This document shows positions 59,739 to 64,000 of a stretch of DNA of 64,000 nt, in pieces. Both the position numbers and the translations under genes were made by a program. This DNA comes from Heterodera schachtii. Lineage: Eukaryota > Nematoda > Chromadorea > Rhabditida > Heteroderidae. The stretch lies in contig SIJG01000055.1 of the NCBI GenBank assembly GCA_023374025.1, positions 434,001-498,000 of the forward strand, in the 5' to 3' direction. The notes under the pieces are model-generated. The model searched no databases, was not told the origin of the DNA, and worked only from the letters and a program-made list of their open reading frames with translations. The stretch's first letter is position 1. Each line of letters opens with the position of its first letter.

Positions 59739-60540
59739 AAGAGAGAGAAAGTTAGAGAAAGAAAGAGAGAGTATGACAAAATGAGAGAGAAAGTGAGAGA
59801 AAGAAAGAGAGAGTATGACAAAATGAGAGAGAAAGTGAGAGAAAGAAAGAGAGAGTATGACAAAATGAGAGAGAAAGTGAGAGAAAGAAGAGAGAGTATG
59901 ACAAAATGAGAGAGAAAGTGTAAAGAAAGAAAGAGAGATATGACAAAATGAGAGAGAAAGTGAGAGAACGAAAGAGGAGAGTATGACAAAATGAGAGAGA
60001 AAAGTGAGAGAAAGAAAGAGAGAGTATGACCAAAATGAGAGAGAAAGTGAAAGAAAGAAAGAGAGAGTATGACAAAATGAGAGAGAAAGTGAGAGAACGA
60101 AAGAGAGAGTATGACAAAATGAGAGAGAAAGGTGAGAGAAAGAAAAGAAGAAGTATGACAAAATGAGAGAGAAAGTGAGAGAGAGAAAATGAGAGAAAGA
60201 AAGAGAGAGTATGACAAAATGAGAGAGAAAATGATAGAAAGAAAGAGAGAGTATGACAAAATGAGAGAGAAAATGAGAGAAGAAAGAGAGAGTATGACAA
60301 AATGAGAGAGAAAGTGAAAGAAAGAAAGAGAGAGTATGACAAAATGAGAGAGAAAGTGAAAGAAAGAAAGAGAGAGTATGACAAAATGAGAGAGAAAGTG
60401 AAAGAAAGAAAGAGAGAGTATGACAAAATGAGAGAGAAAGTGAAAGAAAGAAAGAGAGAGTATGACAAAATGAGAGAGAAAGTGAAAGAAAGAAAGAGAG
60501 AGTATGACAAAATGAGAGAGAAAATGAGCCGTGAAAGCGT
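59739..60540 (+). repeat. 42-bp minisatellite, about 19 units, able to encode MREKVKERKREYDK
   Basis: Unit ATGAGAGAGAAAGTGAAAGA followed by AAGAAAGAGAGAGTATGACA and AA, 42 bases or 14 codons. Distal units (60302-60530) are almost identical and in frame; proximal units (59890-60300) carry 1-4-base indels that break the frame. Directly upstream, 59640-59735 reads ELHEALKSQRTVVDQLINSI EAEGQGKHQQMLTEK in the same frame. Confidence 0.9.
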
Positions 60541-60545
60541 TTAAA

Positions 60546-60958
60546 CAAAATGACAGAGTGATCATTGACTGAATGATTAATGTTAGACGCTTCTTCCCGA
60601 AAATGTGTGGGCGTCAAAAAGGCGGGAAAAGAGAACAGCGATTTTGTGCTCCCTTGGCTGATCGCTCTTCTCTGGGCCACCGGGTGATTTGAACGCCCTT
60701 TCCGCCATCTGTTCAAAGGCATGCATTCGATTGGAATTTGACCCCGGGGTCAATGGCTCAATTCCTTCACCGATCGACAATCAATTTCGGCAAAATTTTT
60801 CCTTTTCGGCTTTCATTTCCTCAACCAATCCCCACGATATGCCAAATTCAATTTAAATAATTGTCTTTTTTCGTTTTGCGTTCATTTTGCCATGCCTTTG
60901 TCCCATGGTCACTTTCCCGCTCACCCTTTAGAGGTCTCTCCGCGTCCTCCGACCACAA
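60546..60958. other. Intergenic region after the minisatellite
   Basis: No convincing ORF. Presumed promoter of the first tyrosine-rich gene at its right end. Confidence 0.4.
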
Positions 60959-62000
60959 AATGTGCGATTACGCGCTCGTCCGTACGCGTTCCGCCCTTGC
61001 GCTGTCTTCGCCCTCCACTTTGGTCCGCACTTACTCCGTGCCCAATTTGAGCGTGTCCGTTTTCCCTCTCCTCGCTTTGTGGCGTCATTTTGCTCTTTCA
61101 GGACTCCCTACTACTCCTCCTACTATTACCCCTACTACAGTTGGCGCAGTTATTGGCCCTACCGTTACAGAGACTACTCTTACGTACGTTTTCTGTTGGG
61201 TTTTCCTTTCCTACCGTATTGGTACTGTTTAGTCTGACCTCTATTCATACGATCGCTACAGTTACTTCTCCCCGACGTACTACCGTTCGCTTTTCCCTTA
61301 CCGTCGATACTATTACAGGTGAGGGGAGGGGGGGGGGGCAAAAGCAATCGGACGGCTTCATCAAACACTCCCTTTCAGCGACTACATTAGCAACCCGTAC
61401 TATTGGTCGTCTTCGTACTCCTATTGGGGCCGCTACAGAAGCTATTTGTACAATTGGCGGGGATACCGTAATAAATTGCAAATACCGTACACTTAAGGTC
61501 CGACTACGATTGGCCCTCCTATTACAATCGCTGGTCAGTTCCATTTGAATTTCTGTTGCTTAAAAGTGTGTTGTTCTCTTTCAAAAGGTACTATTATTGG
61601 TAAAGGTACGACCCCTACTACGATTCGTATTCGCGCACCTACCGTTACCGCTCTTGGCTTCTAGACAGTATCCAAATTTAGCGGGGGGGGGGGGGGGGAT
61701 ACTCGAGTGAACGGATGAATTTGCCCCTCTCCCAAGGTATGGAGGACAGTCTGTCGAAGGGATTGGCACAGTATCGTCAAGGGGTCGGTCCACAAAATTC
61801 GAAAATCCGCCAATCGAAGTCCGCTCAATGTTCAGACCATCAACTACAACCAGCTGTACCGCAACTGGATAACTTCCAACGATTGGCACAAGCGACACAA
61901 GGACTGGCGGCAATTGTACGCGTGGGACAGAGACAGCCGAAAGCCGGAGGGGCCGGCACCGACGCAGCAGGCCGAATGGGTGCCGGCCATCGATAGAAAC
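60959..62000 (+). CDS. Tyrosine-rich protein 1 (YWPYRY family), function unknown
   Basis: Start at 60959 (MCDYALVRTRSALALSSPST LVRTYSVPNLS). Small exons follow, each dense in Tyr, Trp and Arg: TPYYSSYYYPYYSWRSYWPY RYRDYSY, SDLYSYDRYSYFSPTYYRSL, NPYYWSSSYSYWGRYRSYL, SDYDWPSYYNRW, YDPYYDSYSRTYRYRSWLLD, and a last exon with NYNQLYRNW, NDWHKRHKDWRQLYAWDRD and a Pro-rich end at about 62000. Joins were chosen to keep the Tyr-rich frame; two (near 61510 and 61680) depend on weak splice sites. No signal peptide or known domain. Such composition suggests a structural or cross-linked protein, but that is inference. Confidence 0.6.
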
Positions 62001-62394
62001 CCATGAAAAGTGCCGAATTACGAAGACAGGGCCAATGGTTGGAGGTGAAAAATAGAAAAGTATGGCCAAATCACCACTCACTGCCAATTGACCATTTCTC
62101 CAACCATTCGCCGTGCCGTCCTTCAATCCCTTTGTCGCCTGCCGTCTTTCCCTTTTCTCCACTATTTTCCAAATGGTCCTTCTTTGTACGGAAATGCTGC
62201 CGCTTTCATTTTTAAATTTTGAAATGTCTCAAATCCCAGTCAAAATGAAAAAGCAGCGGCATTTCTCCCAAGTAAATAAAATTAAAATACATAAACATGT
62301 GCCGATCGGATAAAGAAAATAAATAAATAAATGCAACGGCTGTCAGCTGTGATTTGTGCTGACTGAATGCTTCCATGTCTTTTGCTTTGCTTCT

Positions 62395-62600
62395 TCTCCT
62401 CTCTTCCAATCACTCTCTCCCCTCTATTTCTCTCCTTCACTCCCCCCCCCCCCCCCTCTCTCTCCCCTTTTCTCTCTCTCCCGCCTTTTCTCTCTTCTTC
62501 TCTATCTCTCTCCCCCCTTTTCTCTCTTCCTCTCCCTTTCTCTCTGTGTCTGCCTCTCTCTCTCCCCTTCTCTCTCTTTCTCTCTCTTCCCGCCCTCAAA
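62395..62600. repeat. (CT)n-rich low-complexity tract
   Basis: CTCTCTCC-type repeats with an embedded C run at 62441-62456, between the two tyrosine-rich genes. Frames on both strands here are artefacts. Confidence 0.85.
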
Positions 62601-62764
62601 ATATGTTCGTTTCTTTCTCCCTCACTTTCTCTTCTCTCCCATTTTCCCGTTTATTTGTCCTTTCATTTTTTCCCTCTTCTCTTACTACAAGTTCAATAGC
62701 ATTTTCTGAACTGATTTGATTTGCTGATTGGATCTTTCCGTTGATTTTGTTCTCTTTCTCCAAA

Positions 62765-63511
62765 ATGGTGGTGATCGCCAGCCGTAATGTTTTGGCCGGG
62801 GTCCCGGAAGGCGGCGCTTCCGCTGTGATGCGCTCCGAAGTTCCGGCACCGCACGCGGTGAGTGACTGTTACCGTAGTGCAGGTGCCTGTTTTTTCGACT
62901 GTCGCACGCTCTCTCTCCCCTTCTCTCTCTCGTTCTCTCTCTTTATCTCTCTCGCTCTCGCTCTCTCTCTCTCGCTCTCTCTCTCTCGCTCTCTCTCGCT
63001 CTCTCTAGCTCTCTCTCGCTCTCTCTCTCTCTTGTGATCTCTCATACGTCCGTCTGATCAGCTCGGCCGTTCGCGCTCGCTTGCCGATGTGTTTCGCTCC
63101 AACTCGCGCTATGCCGAGTCCCAATTTTCTCCCACCGTTGTGCCCATCGGAATGCCGTCGAAGCCGATCAGTGTCCATCGACCGTATTGGACTTACTCCG
63201 CCTATTGGCCCTATCGATACCATCGAAATTTCAACACTTACGAGTCGGTTAATATTATTGACCATTGCTTTTTGTTCTATTGGGCAACAAATTCAGCAAC
63301 CAAATCACCGATTCCTTCTATTGGCATTACCCTTTCCGCCTTTGGACCTCCTACAAACACAATTGGTGGCCAATTGGCCAATTAGTACAATTAAATTGCA
63401 ATTTTAAGGTACCAATACGACAGCCCCTATTACTATCGCCGTTATCATGACAATTACAACATTTTCTACAACACTGAACTGATGTCATATGGTAACAGAG
63501 GGAAGCGGTAA
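62765..63511 (+). CDS. Tyrosine-rich protein 2, tandem relative of the previous gene
   Basis: Start at 62765 (MVVIASRNVLAGVPEGGASA VMRSEVPAPHA), GTGAGT donor at 62858. Exon 2 from 63062: LGRSRSLADVFRSNSRYAES QFSPTVV, then HRPYWTYSAYWPYRYHRNFN TYE. Exon 3 reads NQITDSFYWHYPFRLWTSYK HNWWPIGQL. The last exon, after TTTTAAG, encodes YQYDSPYYYRRYHDNYNIFY NTELMSYGNRGKR and ends at TAA 63509. It shares the Y-W-P-Y-R-Y-x-R core and exon style with the gene at 60959, so the two look like a tandem duplication. Intron 1 holds a (CT)n microsatellite. Function unknown. Confidence 0.65.
62905..63045. repeat. (CT)n microsatellite in intron 1 of tyrosine-rich gene 2
   Basis: Alternating CTCTCTCTCG units over about 140 bp just before the TGATCAG acceptor at 63054-63061. 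Confidence 0.9.
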
Positions 63512-64000
63512 TAAAAAGAGGAAAATGCAATTGACTTGCAGGAAATCGGTCAAAACTGATGGAGAATTTGTACCAAGGAACGCCGATAACACAATGAAAC
63601 GATTGGAACAGAGAAAAAGAAGAGAAAGAAGAGAGAGAGAGAGAGAGAAAGCGGAAAAGAAAATCATAAAACAAAGAAACAAAATGCCAACATTTTAAAA
63701 AGATTCAATTGAAAAACATAGCAGAATATTGAGGATGAAAAAAAAACAGAAAGAGTTTATGTTAATGAAAATAACCAGGAAAGAAGACAGAAGAAAACCC
63801 ACAGCAGAGACAGAGAAAAAGAAAGAGGGAGAGAGTAGAGAGATGAGAGAGAGGAAGGAGAGAGAGAAAGAGCGAAGAATTTCAATTTCCACAGTGATCA
63901 ATTGAGCCAGTGAGAGAAAATTCCCTAACAAATAAGGCTTAATCATAAAGCAGAATGAAAAGCCGAGAGAGATATTGTTTATCAGAAAAGCAAAAAACAA
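63512..64000. other. Purine-rich sequence to the window end
   Basis: GA-rich and A-rich, with no supported gene. The minus-strand frame at 63695-64000 is hydrophobic but low-complexity (FSLSFLSLISLLSPSFFFSV) and I do not call it. Confidence 0.4.

Noticed and set aside
59720..60722. Antisense frames of 281 and 330 codons rich in FLSHFVILSLSF repeats
   Set aside because: They are the reverse strand of the 42-bp purine minisatellite; low complexity keeps all frames open and there is no splice or start support.

Overview
The window reads as nuclear DNA of a nematode. Genes are packed closely on both strands, introns are mostly 35-300 bp with GT..AG ends, and the conserved proteins look nematode-like (RME-6, MUT-7, UNC-51, a short BET protein). 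Composition and style (about 40% GC, very many poly-G/poly-C runs, abundant small palindromic hAT elements) would fit a plant-parasitic tylenchid such as a cyst nematode. That last step is inference from general impression, not a database match.

Layout. 1-1450 (-): RUVBL2/Reptin, cut by the window edge. 2007-7659 (+): a BET bromodomain protein with a pair of equal-length alternative exons inside bromodomain 1. 8170-12259 (+): CDC23/APC8, with a foldback element in its first intron. 13094-14729 (+): an unrecognised secreted or membrane protein. 14993-19178 (-): MUT-7-like exonuclease, head to head with 19402-21672 (+), a RING1/RNF2 Polycomb E3. 22160-23570 (-): a protein with a Psq-like helix-turn-helix.

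23600-32800 is a transposon graveyard. It holds a 473-bp palindromic element; a second copy of that element split by a hAT transposon, which is itself split by a Mutator-like element (each level has an 8-bp target duplication); and a broken choline kinase gene that carries a further nested pair. 32865-38519 (-) is RME-6/GAPVD1 (RasGAP + VPS9). 38700-45450 is mostly TAGAG-ended, CCCGGT-rich hAT-type elements, with a two-domain GNAT acetyltransferase (41335-42964, -) between them. 45491-46484 (+): prefoldin subunit 2. 46846-50499 (-): UNC-51/ULK1 kinase. 51678-52520: another hAT-type element. Near 53.2-53.6 kb (-) is the first exon of a CD36-like receptor, apparently cut off by a hAT relic. 54964-58608 (+): a copine. 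58717-63511 (+): a small unrecognised gene, a 42-bp minisatellite that can encode a charged 14-residue repeat, and two tandem tyrosine-rich protein genes.

The conserved genes do not form one pathway. Four act in chromatin or RNA silencing (RUVBL2, BET, RING1, MUT-7), two in endocytosis and autophagy (RME-6, UNC-51), and one each in the cell cycle (CDC23), protein folding (PFDN2) and calcium-dependent membrane binding (copine). The strongest unusual signals are the alternative bromodomain exons and the nested transposons, whose insertion order can be read from target duplications and matching lengths.
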